Made by a program: the position numbers and the translations under genes. 64,000 nt of DNA from JAOTWJ01 sp036398175 (GTDB lineage: Bacteria; Gemmatimonadota; Gemmatimonadetes; Gemmatimonadales; GWC2-71-9): NCBI GenBank assembly GCA_036398175.1, contig DASWHL010000050.1:1-64000 (forward strand), in the 5' to 3' direction. Shown piece by piece: positions 50,477 to 59,594 of the stretch. The notes under the pieces are model-generated. The model was not told where the DNA came from. It did not search any database and was given only the letters and a program-made list of their open reading frames with translations. Positions within the stretch are counted from its first letter, which is position 1. Every line of letters starts with the position of its first letter.

Positions 50477-52196
50477 CGCGCTACTCGCGGCCCTGCTCGC
50501 GGCCGGCGTCCCCGCGGCGCTGGTCTCGCAGACCGCGGACGTCGCGGCCGCGCTCGAGCTGGAGCGCCAGAGCCGGCCGCTCGACGCGGCGGACCGGTTC
50601 ATGGCGGTGCTGCAACGCGACCCCGCGCACGCCGTGGCCCTGGTGGGACTCGAGCGCACGCTCCAGGCGGGCGGCGCCGTCGAGCGGATCTTCCCGTATC
50701 TCGAGCGCGCCGTGGCAGCGGCGCCGAACGAACCCCTGGCGCGCGAGATCGAGTTGCGCGTGCTGGCCAATCTCGGTCGGGACGGCGACCTCACGGCGGC
50801 GGCCGAGCGGTGGATCGCGGTCCGGCCCGCGGCGCCCGAGCCGTATCGCGAGTGGTCCTTCCTCGTGGCGCAGCGCGGCGACCTGGTGCGGGCGCGCCAG
50901 ATCCTCGAGCGCGGCCACGCGCGGGTGGGTGGCTGGGCCCTGGCCCCCGAGCTGGCACAACTCGCGGTGGCCTCCGGTCAGTGGGTGGAGGCCGCGCGGT
51001 CGTGGTACGCGGCGGCCGCGGGAAGCGGGTCGTACGCCAACGCGGCCGGGCTCAGCCTGGGACAGGTGCGGCCGGACCAGCGCGCGGCGGTGCTTCAGCT
51101 GCTGTTCGGAGAGCTGGGCGATCCGCTGGCCCGCCGCATCGCGGCGGACGCCCTGCTGGCGTGGGGCCGCGCCGGCGAGGCGTGGTCGCTGCTGGACGCA
51201 AACCTCCCGCCCGCGCCCATCGAAGCGGCCGCCGCGCTGCGGCGCTTCGCGGATCGCGCGCGGCTCGTTCCGGGCGTGGAAGGCGCCCGCGTTCGCGGCC
51301 ACGCCTACCAACGGCTGGCGGGCTTCGTCTCGGGGCCCGCGGTCCAGCGCGCGCGAATTGACGCGGCGCGCGCCTTTGCCGAGGCGGGCGACCGAGCGGC
51401 GGCTGAGCGCGTGCTGGGTGACATCGCCCGCGATCCGTCCACGGCGCCCCCCGGCACGGCCGACGCCATGAGCGCCCTGATCGGCCTGCTCGCCGACGCG
51501 GGCCGGCCGGCGGACGCGGAGCGCCGCCTGGCCGACTGGGGCCAGGCCATCCCGGAGAGCGACCGCGAGGATCTGCGCCGCCGCATCGCCTGGGCGTGGG
51601 CCCGGGCGGGGGCGCTCGGGCGGGCGGACTCCGCCCTCGGTACCGACTCGACCGTGGGGGCCGTCGCGCTGCGCGGCTGGGTCGCGCTCTTCCGCGGCGA
51701 CCTGGGCCTGGCGGTGGACCGGTTCCGCGACGCGGGCCCGTTTGCGGGGTCGCGCGAGGAAGCCACCCGGCGCACCGCGGCGGCGGCACTCGCGCAGCGG
51801 CTGGGGCGCGCGCAGGCGCCCGATGTTGGGGGCGCGCTGCTGCTCGCGGTGCAGGGAGACACGGTCCGGGCCATCGCCCAGCTGGAGCGGGCGGCGGGGG
51901 GCTTCGCGCCCGCCGGGGGACGCGCCGACCTGCTGGCCTGGGCCGGTCAGCTGGCCCTCGAGAGCGCGGACCCGCGCGCGGCACCCCTGCTGCACGCGGC
52001 CCTGGCGGCCGACTCCGTCGGCCCCACGGCTCCGGCGGCCGAGTTGGGACTGGCCGAGCTGGCGTGGCGCGGCGGGCGTCCCGACGAGGCGCGCCGCCGC
52101 CTGGAGCGCGTCATCCTCGACTATCCCGCGAGCGCGGTCGTTCCCCAGGCGCGCCGCCTGCTCGACCGCGTGCGCGGCGCGGTGCCCAACTCGTGA
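50460..52196 (+). CDS. TPR-repeat periplasmic protein
   Basis: The 578-residue protein has a signal peptide (RSALLAALLAAGVPAALVSQ) and helical repeats throughout (ELERQSRPLDAADRFMAVLQ, ARIDAARAFAEAGDRAAAER, ELGLAELAWRGGRPDEARRR). These match tetratricopeptide repeats, suggesting a protein scaffold outside the cytoplasm. It overlaps the DUF4175 end by 17 bases and its stop overlaps the next start (GTGA). The gene order suggests that DUF4159, DUF4175 and this protein work together. Confidence 0.8.
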   Translation: MRGVRSALLAALLAAGVPAALVSQTADVAAALELERQSRPLDAADRFMAVLQRDPAHAVALVGLERTLQAGGAVERIFPYLERAVAAAPNEPLAREIELRVLANLGRDGDLTAAAERWIAVRPAAPEPYREWSFLVAQRGDLVRARQILERGHARVGGWALAPELAQLAVASGQWVEAARSWYAAAAGSGSYANAAGLSLGQVRPDQRAAVLQLLFGELGDPLARRIAADALLAWGRAGEAWSLLDANLPPAPIEAAAALRRFADRARLVPGVEGARVRGHAYQRLAGFVSGPAVQRARIDAARAFAEAGDRAAAERVLGDIARDPSTAPPGTADAMSALIGLLADAGRPADAERRLADWGQAIPESDREDLRRRIAWAWARAGALGRADSALGTDSTVGAVALRGWVALFRGDLGLAVDRFRDAGPFAGSREEATRRTAAAALAQRLGRAQAPDVGGALLLAVQGDTVRAIAQLERAAGGFAPAGGRADLLAWAGQLALESADPRAAPLLHAALAADSVGPTAPAAELGLAELAWRGGRPDEARRRLERVILDYPASAVVPQARRLLDRVRGAVPNS

Positions 52197-53497
52197 GGCG
52201 GCGCGACTTCCTCGGCGCCGTGGGGGCCGCCGTGATCGGCGGAACGCTGGATGCATCCGGTCATCCGGTCATCCCGTCATCCCGTCCATCCTCCGCGGGA
52301 TCGCTCCTCCTCCCCATGGACGACGCCCAGAGCGACCACCTCAAGGCCTACGGCCTGGTCTATCGGGCCCTGCAACGCGGCGGCACGGGGGAATGGCTGC
52401 TCAACTTCCGCGGCGGGAGCTTCCTGCTGCCGGCGGACGGGGCAACGCAGCGCGACGCGGCGCTCGCCGGCGTGCGGGCCCAGGCCGTCGGCGATGGGGA
52501 CGTGACGGAGATGCGCGGCCAGATTGCCGCTTCCAACATGGACGTGATCCCGCTCGAGAAGGCGCCGCTCGTGGCGGTCTACGCGCCGCCGAACGCGGCC
52601 CCGTGGGACGATGCCGTGACGATGGCGCTGCAATACGCCGGCATCGAGTTCGCGCGCGTCTGGGATGGCGACGTGATGCGCGGCGGCCTCCAGCGCTACG
52701 ACTGGCTGCACCTGCACCACGAGGACTTTACCGGCCAGTACTCCAAGTTCTTCCTGACCTACAGCGGGACCACGTGGCTTGGCGACATGGTGCGCCGCAA
52801 TCAGGAGATGGCGCGCGGACTCGGGCTCGCGGACGTTCCCGCCCTGAAAAAGGCCGTGGCGCGCCGGATCCGGGACTACGTGGACGGCGGCGGCTTCCTG
52901 TTCGCCATGTGCGCGGCCACCGAGACGCTGGAGCTGGCGCTCGCGGCGGACGCGGTGGATATCGCGGCACCGTTCGCGGACGGCACCCCGGTGGACCCGC
53001 AGGCCAGCGCCAAGCTCCACTGGGACCGGACGCTCGCGTTCCAGGGGGCCGAGCTGGAGCTGTCGCCCGCCATCGCGACGTTCTCGGACATTGACGGCCA
53101 TCAGGTGAATCACCCGGGCCGGCGGCAGCCGCTGGGGGCGTACCGGCTGTTCGCCTTCTCGGCCAAGATTGATCCGGTGCCCACGATGCTCGTGCAGTCC
53201 CATCGCGATATCCTCCCCGACTTCTACGGGCTCACGACCTCGTTCCGGCGGGACCGGCTGAAGCCGGGGGTCACGGTACTGGCGGACGAGCAGGGCGCGC
53301 CGTGGGTGAAGTACATCCGCGGGGATTTCGGCAAGGGCACGTGGACGTTCTTCGGCGGACACGACCCCGAGGACCCGCAGCATCAGATCGGTGATCCGCC
53401 CACGGACCTGTCGCTCCACCCGCATTCGCCGGGCTACCGGCTTATCCTCAACAACGTCCTGTTCCCGGCGGCCAAGAAGCGCGAGTTGAAGACATGA
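52193..53497 (+). CDS. Tat-exported 'asparagine synthetase B-like' protein
   Basis: A GTG at 52193 overlaps the TPR stop and begins a Tat-type signal (RRRDFLGAVGAAVIGG). The 434-residue product matches the Bacteroidota/Gemmatimonadota proteins often mislabelled asparagine synthetase B (MDDAQSDHLKAYGLVYRALQ, GEWLLNFRGGSFLLPADG, YDWLHLHHEDFTGQYSKFF, FFGGHDPEDPQHQIGDPPTD). No glutaminase Cys or synthetase ATP motif is present, so that label should not be used. Tat export implies folding, perhaps with a cofactor, before transport. The linker after the signal is encoded by a 4 x 8-bp tandem array. Confidence 0.75.
   Translation: MRRRDFLGAVGAAVIGGTLDASGHPVIPSSRPSSAGSLLLPMDDAQSDHLKAYGLVYRALQRGGTGEWLLNFRGGSFLLPADGATQRDAALAGVRAQAVGDGDVTEMRGQIAASNMDVIPLEKAPLVAVYAPPNAAPWDDAVTMALQYAGIEFARVWDGDVMRGGLQRYDWLHLHHEDFTGQYSKFFLTYSGTTWLGDMVRRNQEMARGLGLADVPALKKAVARRIRDYVDGGGFLFAMCAATETLELALAADAVDIAAPFADGTPVDPQASAKLHWDRTLAFQGAELELSPAIATFSDIDGHQVNHPGRRQPLGAYRLFAFSAKIDPVPTMLVQSHRDILPDFYGLTTSFRRDRLKPGVTVLADEQGAPWVKYIRGDFGKGTWTFFGGHDPEDPQHQIGDPPTDLSLHPHSPGYRLILNNVLFPAAKKRELKT
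52255..52286. repeat. 4 x 8-bp tandem array in coding sequence
   Basis: Four tandem copies of ATCCSGTC (two ATCCGGTC, two ATCCCGTC) encode the SGHPVIPSS linker of the Tat-exported protein. Confidence 0.8.
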
Positions 53498-56007
53498 GCC
53501 GCCTCCTGCCCGCGGTGCGGGACCGGATCGCGGCAGAGATCGCCGCGGCCGGCGGGCGCGAGGTGTCGTTCGCGGGCGACCTCGACGCCGAGGGCCGCGT
53601 CGTCGCCGTGCAGGTGGTGGCGCGCGGCACCATTGACGCGGTGCTCGCGCTGCCCGGGGCCGCCGAGCGCGGCCAGATGCTGCTGCACAACCACCCGAGC
53701 GGCGTGCTCGAGCCCTCGCAGGCCGACCTGTCGGTGGCCGCGCGGCTGCACGATGCCGGCGTGGGATTCGGCATCGTGTCGAACGACGCGTCCGATCTCT
53801 ATGTCGTGGTGGAAATCCCGCGCCCGCGCTCCCGCGTGAGCCTCGATGCCGTCGAGGTGGCCGCGCTCCTGGGCCGGGATGGTCCGGTGGCGACGATCCT
53901 GGGCCAGTACGAGGACCGGCCCAGCCAGCGGGACATGGCCGCATTCGTGACCGATCTCTACAACGAAGGTGGCATCGCGCTCCTGGAGGCGGGGACGGGG
54001 GTGGGGAAGTCGTTCGCGTACCTCGTTCCCGCCATCCGCTGGGCCCTGGAAAACGGGGAGCGGACCGTCGTCTCGACCAACACCATCAACCTCCAGGAGC
54101 AGCTTGCGGGCAAGGACATGCCCATGCTCGCGCGCGCGTTCGCGAGTCTGGGAGCGACCCCGACGTTCGCGCTCCTCAAGGGCTGGCGGAACTACCTCTG
54201 TCTGGCGCGTCTCGACCTGGCCATGGGCGGGCAGATCTCGCTCGTCGAGGACTCGCTGGCCGGGGAGCTGGACCGGATCGGCGCCTGGGCGCGGAAGACC
54301 GCCGACGGGTCGCTCGCGGACCTCGCGGATCCGCCGCCGCCCGAGGTGTGGGACGAGGTGAGCGCGGAGCCGGATCTGTGCCCGCGCCTCAAGTGCCCGC
54401 ACTTCGAGCGGTGCTTCCTGTTCGAGGCGCGCCGGCGCGCGGCCGACGCCGACGTGGTGATCGTGAACCACCACCTGCTGGCGTCCGACCTGGCCGTGCG
54501 GCGGGCGCAGGAAAACTGGCAGGACGCCGCCGTGCTGCCGCCGTATCGCCGGCTGATCCTCGACGAGGGCCACCACCTCGAGGACACCGCGGCCCAGCAC
54601 CTCGGCGCGCAGGTCACCTCGTGGGGCGTGGTCCGGCTGCTGGGGCGGCTGGAGCGGAACGGCAAGGGGCTCTTGCCCACGCTTCTCGCGGACCTGACGT
54701 CCCTCGACGACCTGATGAGCGACGCCTCGGTGACGCTGATCCGGGAGGAGCTGCTCCCCGACGTGGGCGAGGCCCGCCAGCGGGCCACGGCGGTGTTCCG
54801 GCTGCTCGCGGATCATCTCACGCAGCAGACCGCGGCCGAGCTGCGCCTCACGGACGTGTTCGCCGACGATCCCATCTGGACGGCGGGCCTCGACCCGGCG
54901 CTGGACGGGTTGCTGCGCATCTTCGCCCGGCTCCGGGACGGGGTCGAGCTGGTGGCCGATCGGCTGGAGATCGGCGAGGAGCCGGACCGCCGCTCGCAGC
55001 TCGTGTTGGAGCTGCGCGCCGTGGTCCGCCGGCTCCAGACCGCGAGCGACGCGCTGCTCCTGGCCCTGCGTCCCCAGGCGGGCACGCCCATCGTGCGCTG
55101 GATCGAACGGCGCGGCTCCAAGCCGCAGGGCGAGCTGCCCTTTCCCGTGGCGCTCGCGGCGGTCCCGCTCGATCTCGCGCCGCTGCTCAAGGAGTCGCTG
55201 TTCGACCGCATCGAGACCATCGTCGTCACGAGCGCGACGCTGGCGACCGGCGGGGACTTCGAATTCTACCGGGGGCGCGTGGGCCTTTCCCTTCCACCCA
55301 CCAGGATCCGATACGAGGAGGTGCTGCCGTCGCCGTTCGACTTCGGCGCGCAGTGCCTGTTCGGGGTGCCCACCGACCTCGCCGACCCCCGGGGCGATCA
55401 GGTGGCTCACGATCGGGCCCTGGCGACTGTCATCATGGAGCTGGCGCACGCCTCCGACGGTGGCATGTTCGTCCTGTTCACGAGTCACGCGGCCCTGCGA
55501 CGCGTGGCGGGCGCCGTCCGGGTGGGCACGGCGGGACGCTGGCCGCTCCTGGTCCAGGGGGAGGCGCCCCGGGACCTCCTGCTGCGCCGGTTCCGGGAGG
55601 CGGGCTCGGCGATCCTGTTCGGGACTGATAGCTTCTGGGAGGGGGTGGATGTCCCGGGCCGGTCCCTGCGGGCGCTGGTGCTGGCCAAGCTCCCGTTCAA
55701 GGTCCCCACGGAGCCCCTCACCGCCGCGCGCCTCGAACGGCTGGAAGCGGAAGGACTGGACGGCTTCATGCACTACCTCGTGCCGCACGCGGCGCTCAAG
55801 CTGAAGCAGGGGTTTGGCCGGCTGATCCGGACCACGACCGATCTGGGCGTGGTGGTGCTCATGGACTCGCGCGTGGTGACCAGGCGGTACGGCGGCCTGC
55901 TGCTGGCCTCGCTCCCGCCCGCGGAGCGGGTGGTCGGGCCGTGGCCCACGGTGCGCGCCGCAGCCGAAGAGTTCTTTGCCCGGCACGGGATCGGCGCGCC
56001 CGCATGA
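53494..56007 (+). CDS. JAMM (RadC-like) domain fused to DinG-type XPD helicase
   Basis: The 837-residue protein has two parts. Residues 1-110 are a JAMM/MPN domain of the RadC kind: HNHPSGVLEPSQAD gives H65-x-H67-x7-S75-x2-D78, and Glu23 could be the catalytic Glu. From about 140 it is a DinG/XPD-type helicase: Walker A EAGTGVGKSFAYLVP (165-179), four cysteines C236, C296, C301 and C307 suited to a [4Fe-4S] cluster, a DEGH box (357-360) in place of DEAH, and motif VI QGFGRLIRTTTDLGV near the end. It would unwind DNA with a nuclease-like or other metalloprotease-type module attached. The stop overlaps the aminotransferase start. Confidence 0.88.
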   Translation: MSRLLPAVRDRIAAEIAAAGGREVSFAGDLDAEGRVVAVQVVARGTIDAVLALPGAAERGQMLLHNHPSGVLEPSQADLSVAARLHDAGVGFGIVSNDASDLYVVVEIPRPRSRVSLDAVEVAALLGRDGPVATILGQYEDRPSQRDMAAFVTDLYNEGGIALLEAGTGVGKSFAYLVPAIRWALENGERTVVSTNTINLQEQLAGKDMPMLARAFASLGATPTFALLKGWRNYLCLARLDLAMGGQISLVEDSLAGELDRIGAWARKTADGSLADLADPPPPEVWDEVSAEPDLCPRLKCPHFERCFLFEARRRAADADVVIVNHHLLASDLAVRRAQENWQDAAVLPPYRRLILDEGHHLEDTAAQHLGAQVTSWGVVRLLGRLERNGKGLLPTLLADLTSLDDLMSDASVTLIREELLPDVGEARQRATAVFRLLADHLTQQTAAELRLTDVFADDPIWTAGLDPALDGLLRIFARLRDGVELVADRLEIGEEPDRRSQLVLELRAVVRRLQTASDALLLALRPQAGTPIVRWIERRGSKPQGELPFPVALAAVPLDLAPLLKESLFDRIETIVVTSATLATGGDFEFYRGRVGLSLPPTRIRYEEVLPSPFDFGAQCLFGVPTDLADPRGDQVAHDRALATVIMELAHASDGGMFVLFTSHAALRRVAGAVRVGTAGRWPLLVQGEAPRDLLLRRFREAGSAILFGTDSFWEGVDVPGRSLRALVLAKLPFKVPTEPLTAARLERLEAEGLDGFMHYLVPHAALKLKQGFGRLIRTTTDLGVVVLMDSRVVTRRYGGLLLASLPPAERVVGPWPTVRAAAEEFFARHGIGAPA

Positions 56008-57185
56008 GGTTCTCGAGCGCCCGGGCGGATCAGCTTCCCGCGTACGCCGTGCAGCGCATCGCCACGGCCAAGCGGCGTCTCCTCGGCGAAGGTCGCGACG
56101 TGATTGATCTGGGCGCGGGGGACGCCGACCTGCCGCCGCCCCCCGTGGCGGTGAGCAGCCTCGCCACCGCCGCGCGCGACCCCCGGAACAGCCGGTACGC
56201 GTTCCAGACGGGCCTCCTGGCGTTCCGCGAGTCCATCGCGGCGTACATGCAGCGGCGGTTCGCGATCGCCGTGGATCCGGTGACCGAGGTACTGCCGCTC
56301 ATCGGGTCCAAGGACGGGCTCGCGCACCTGCCGCTCGCGCTGCTCGATCCCGGGGATCTCTGCATCATCCCCGAGCCCGGGTACACCCCGTACCTCGGCG
56401 GGACGATTCTCGCGGGCGCCGAGCCGCTGGTGTGCCCGTTGCGCGCCCAGAATGACTTCCTGCTGGATCTCGAGGGAATCCCCGACGGGCAGCTCAAGCG
56501 CGCCCGGCTCGTCATCCTCAATTACCCGAACAACCCGACGGCGGCCATCGCGCCGTGGGAGTACCTGGTCAAGGTCGTCGAGATCTGCCGCCGGCACGAG
56601 ATCGTGCTCGCGTACGACAACCCCTACTGCGAGATCACGTTCGACGGGTATCGCGCTCCCTCCATCCTCGAGATTCCCGGCGCGCGGGACGTGGCCATCG
56701 AGTTCCACTCGCTGTCGAAGTCGTTCGGCATGACGGGCTGGCGGGTGGGATGGGCGGCCGGGCGTTCCGAGCTGATCGGCTCGCTCCTCAAGGTCAAGCA
56801 GTACGTGGATACCGGCCCGTTCCTCGCTATCCAGCACGCCGCCGCGGCCACGCTGGACGCGGCCGAGACGCTGTTGCCGCACATCCGGGACACGTTCCGG
56901 GAACGGCGCGACGCGGGGGTCGCCGCCCTCGCGCGCATCGGCATTACCGTGGAGCCTCCCAAGGCCACGATGTACCTCTGGGTGCCGCTCACCAACGGCA
57001 TGCCGTCGTGGACGTTTGCCGAGCGGCTCCTCGAGGAGGAGTACGTCGCGGTCCTGCCGGGCGCGTCGCTCGGGGCCGGAGGCGAGGGGTACATCCGGAT
57101 CGCGCTGACCGTGAACGGCGCCCGGCTCGATGAGGCGGCCACCCGCATCGGCCGCTTCCTCCAGCGGCGACAGGGCGGTTCGTGA
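56004..57185 (+). CDS. Class I/II aminotransferase, LL-diaminopimelate aminotransferase-like
   Basis: The start ATG 56004 overlaps the helicase stop. The 393-residue PLP enzyme has IPEPGYTPYLGGTILAGAEP, LVILNYPNNPTAAIAPWEYL, LAYDNPYCEITFDGYRAP and the PLP-Lys motif SLSKSFGMTGWRVGWAAG. The pattern is closest to DapL-like or aspartate-family aminotransferases, so lysine synthesis is possible, but methionine or other amino acids cannot be excluded. It ends in a GTGATG overlap with the next gene. Confidence 0.85.
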   Translation: MRFSSARADQLPAYAVQRIATAKRRLLGEGRDVIDLGAGDADLPPPPVAVSSLATAARDPRNSRYAFQTGLLAFRESIAAYMQRRFAIAVDPVTEVLPLIGSKDGLAHLPLALLDPGDLCIIPEPGYTPYLGGTILAGAEPLVCPLRAQNDFLLDLEGIPDGQLKRARLVILNYPNNPTAAIAPWEYLVKVVEICRRHEIVLAYDNPYCEITFDGYRAPSILEIPGARDVAIEFHSLSKSFGMTGWRVGWAAGRSELIGSLLKVKQYVDTGPFLAIQHAAAATLDAAETLLPHIRDTFRERRDAGVAALARIGITVEPPKATMYLWVPLTNGMPSWTFAERLLEEEYVAVLPGASLGAGGEGYIRIALTVNGARLDEAATRIGRFLQRRQGGS

Positions 57186-58057
57186 TGCGCGACTGGCTGC
57201 CGCCCGAGCCGCCCCGCGCGCACCCCGGATGGGCGCTCGCGAGCGTGCTCGTGCACGTCGCCGTCGTTGCGGTCCTGGTGGTCCTCTCGGGCCGGGGCAC
57301 CCGCGACACGGGCGTGTCCTGGATCGTGCTCGAGCCGGCGCCGGCGGGGCCCGTCGTGTCCTACGACATGGCGTACGTCGCGGGTGCGGGCGGCGGCGAC
57401 GGAGCAACCGTCGGGACCGGGACCGGCCGGCCCCCCGCGCCCGCGCCGCCGCCCGGAACGGAGACTACGGGCCAGGGGCCGGGACTCGTGATCGTTGCCG
57501 ACTCCACGGGGCCTCCCGTCCTTCCCGGTGCGGGCGCTCCAACCGGCGAGGGCCGCCGCCGGCTCGGAGCGGCGCTGGGTGACGGACGCGTCTGGGTCCG
57601 CCCGTGGGATGCCATCGCCGCCGCCATTGCCGGGATGGGGGACGACTCGGCCGATGCCGGAACGCATGTCGCCAGGATTGACAGCGCCATCACCGCGCGC
57701 ATCATGGCGTTCCTCGACACGCTCCCGCCGGACTCGATGGCGATCGCGGTGCCGCAGCCGTGGGTGACGGAGATCGGCGGCCAGAAGTGGGGCATTGACG
57801 AGGGCTGGATCTACCTCGGCAACCTCAAGCTGCCGAGCGCCATCCTCGCGCTGCTCCCGCTGCCCCAGGGCAACTACGAGCAGGCGCAGAAGGCCGCGGC
57901 AATGCAGCGCATCCGGTTGGACATCCTCCAGGCCGCCCGCCGCGCCGAGAGCGCGGCGCAGTTCCGCAAGTACGTGGAGGAGACGCGCCAGCGACGAGAC
58001 GCCGAGCGCGAGGCCCGCCGGAACCAGCGCATCAAACCGGATTCCATCAAAACGTAG
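57182..58057 (+). CDS. TonB-like membrane-anchored protein of unknown function
   Basis: The start is GTG 57182 or ATG 57185, both overlapping the aminotransferase stop. The 291-residue protein has one N-terminal membrane helix (ALASVLVHVAVVAVLVVL), then a Gly/Pro-rich linker (GRPPAPAPPPGTETTGQG) like energy transducers of the TonB type. The C-terminal part is helical (RIRLDILQAARRAESAAQFR) and ends basic. No ExbB/ExbD genes are near, and the TonB CTD is not recognised, so this is only TonB-like in layout. A hairpin follows at once. Confidence 0.55.
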   Translation: MMRDWLPPEPPRAHPGWALASVLVHVAVVAVLVVLSGRGTRDTGVSWIVLEPAPAGPVVSYDMAYVAGAGGGDGATVGTGTGRPPAPAPPPGTETTGQGPGLVIVADSTGPPVLPGAGAPTGEGRRRLGAALGDGRVWVRPWDAIAAAIAGMGDDSADAGTHVARIDSAITARIMAFLDTLPPDSMAIAVPQPWVTEIGGQKWGIDEGWIYLGNLKLPSAILALLPLPQGNYEQAQKAAAMQRIRLDILQAARRAESAAQFRKYVEETRQRRDAEREARRNQRIKPDSIKT

Positions 58058-58079
58058 GGGCGACCCGCCGGGTCGCCCC
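58057..58079. terminator. Bidirectional terminator hairpin
   Basis: A perfect 10-bp stem (GGGGCGACCC / GGGTCGCCCC, 3-base loop) lies between the convergent TonB-like and POT genes and overlaps the last base of the first stop codon. No T-tract is present. Confidence 0.6.
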
Positions 58080-58081
58080 CG

Positions 58082-59548
58082 TTACCGCACCCCGCCCATC
58101 TGATTCCGGATGGGCTTGTAGAACACCACGAAGAACAACCCCGCGATGATCACGACCAACGCCACGCGCATGAACAGGGTGGGCAGCGGCAGCGTTTCGA
58201 AGAACCCGGCCACGAGCCCGGCCACCAGGTTGCCCAGGGCCGCGCCCATGAACCACGTGCCCATCATCTGGCCCACGTAGCGCTGCGGCGAGAGCTTGGT
58301 GATGCTCGAGAGGCCCACCGGGCTCAGGGCCAGCTCGCCGCACGTGTGCAGGAAATAGGTCGAGATGAGCCAGGCCGGGCTCACCAGCTGTCCTTCGACC
58401 GTGTACGTCGCTCCCCACGCGATCACCAGGAAGCCCAGGCCAAGCAGGACGAGACCCATGCCGAACTTGACCGGCAGGGGCGGCTCGAGCTGGCGGCTGT
58501 TCAGGAACACCCAGAGCCAGCCCGCCACCGGCGCGAGCGCGATGATGAAGAGCGGGTTGATGGACTGGAGCCAGCTTGCCGGCACTTCCCAGCCGACGAC
58601 GTTGCGGTTGGTCAGGCGGTCGGCGAACAGGTTCATGGACGATCCCGCCTGCTCGAAACCGGCCCAGAAGAGTGCCGCCCCGATGAACAGCAGGAAGATC
58701 ACGACCACGCGCTTCTTCTCGGCGACGTCGAGTCCGCCAAAGGCGAGCGTCGAGCCGAAGAAGATGATGGCGACTGCGAAGATGAGGACGCCCGTGGCCT
58801 GGGCCGCCTGTTCCAGCGTGAGGCCGATCATCCCGGCGCGGGTGGCGAACGCCAGAGCCGCGGCAATCGCGATCACGATGCCGACGCCCAGGAGGCCCTT
58901 GCGGACCGCCTCACTGCGCCGGGCGCGCGCTTCGTCGCGGTAGAGGCCGGCCTGTTGCAGGTGGCCGTAGCCCAGGCGGTACTGGATGAGTCCGAGCACC
59001 ATCCCGATCCCGGCGGCCGCGAACCCGAAGTGCCAGTTGATGGTCTCGCCCAGGTACCCGCAGACGAGCGGAGCGACGAACGCGCCGACGTTGATCCCCA
59101 TGTAGAAGATGGAGAACCCGGCATCACGCCGCGCGCCGCCTTCGGGATACAGCTCGCCGACGATCGCGCTCACGTTGGGCTTGAGCAGGCCGGTACCGAG
59201 CACGACGAGCACCAGGCCCAGGTAGAAGGTGACCAGCCCCGGCGTCGCCAGGCTGAAGTTGCCCGCGGCAATGAGAATGCCGCCCAGGAACACCGCGTTA
59301 CGTTGGCCGACCAGGCGGTCCGCCACCCAGCCGCCCGGGAGCCCCAGGAAATAGACGCCCGCCGTGTAAAGCCCGTAGATCGAGGCCGCGGTGGCTGCGG
59401 TCATGCCGAGGCCGCCCTCGGCGACCGCGGCCGTCATGAACAGAATCAGGAGGGCCCGACCGCCGTAATAGCTGAACCGCTCCCACATCTCCGTGAAGAA
59501 GAGGGTCGCGAGGCCGCGCGGATGGCCGAAGAACTGTTTCTCGCTCAT
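58082..59548 (-). CDS. POT/PTR2-family peptide transporter
   Basis: The 488-residue protein is a proton-dependent oligopeptide transporter. The ExxERF motif is clear (EMWERFSYYGGRALLILFMT), as is the PTR2 signature FYMGINVGAFVAPLVCGYLG. About 14 hydrophobic segments are present, as is usual for bacterial POT members. The ATG 59548 follows an AAAGGA site; the 24-codon upstream extension is not conserved. It imports di- and tripeptides. gltX lies 46 bases upstream on the same strand. Confidence 0.9.
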   Translation of the reverse strand: MSEKQFFGHPRGLATLFFTEMWERFSYYGGRALLILFMTAAVAEGGLGMTAATAASIYGLYTAGVYFLGLPGGWVADRLVGQRNAVFLGGILIAAGNFSLATPGLVTFYLGLVLVVLGTGLLKPNVSAIVGELYPEGGARRDAGFSIFYMGINVGAFVAPLVCGYLGETINWHFGFAAAGIGMVLGLIQYRLGYGHLQQAGLYRDEARARRSEAVRKGLLGVGIVIAIAAALAFATRAGMIGLTLEQAAQATGVLIFAVAIIFFGSTLAFGGLDVAEKKRVVVIFLLFIGAALFWAGFEQAGSSMNLFADRLTNRNVVGWEVPASWLQSINPLFIIALAPVAGWLWVFLNSRQLEPPLPVKFGMGLVLLGLGFLVIAWGATYTVEGQLVSPAWLISTYFLHTCGELALSPVGLSSITKLSPQRYVGQMMGTWFMGAALGNLVAGLVAGFFETLPLPTLFMRVALVVIIAGLFFVVFYKPIRNQMGGVR

Positions 59549-59594
59549 CGGTGTCCTTTCATCGGACGATCGGGGAAAGCGACGGCCCGGAATA

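Noticed and set aside
52193..53497. Label 'asparagine synthetase B'
   Set aside because: No N-terminal Cys nucleophile or synthetase ATP motif is present, and the protein has a Tat signal.
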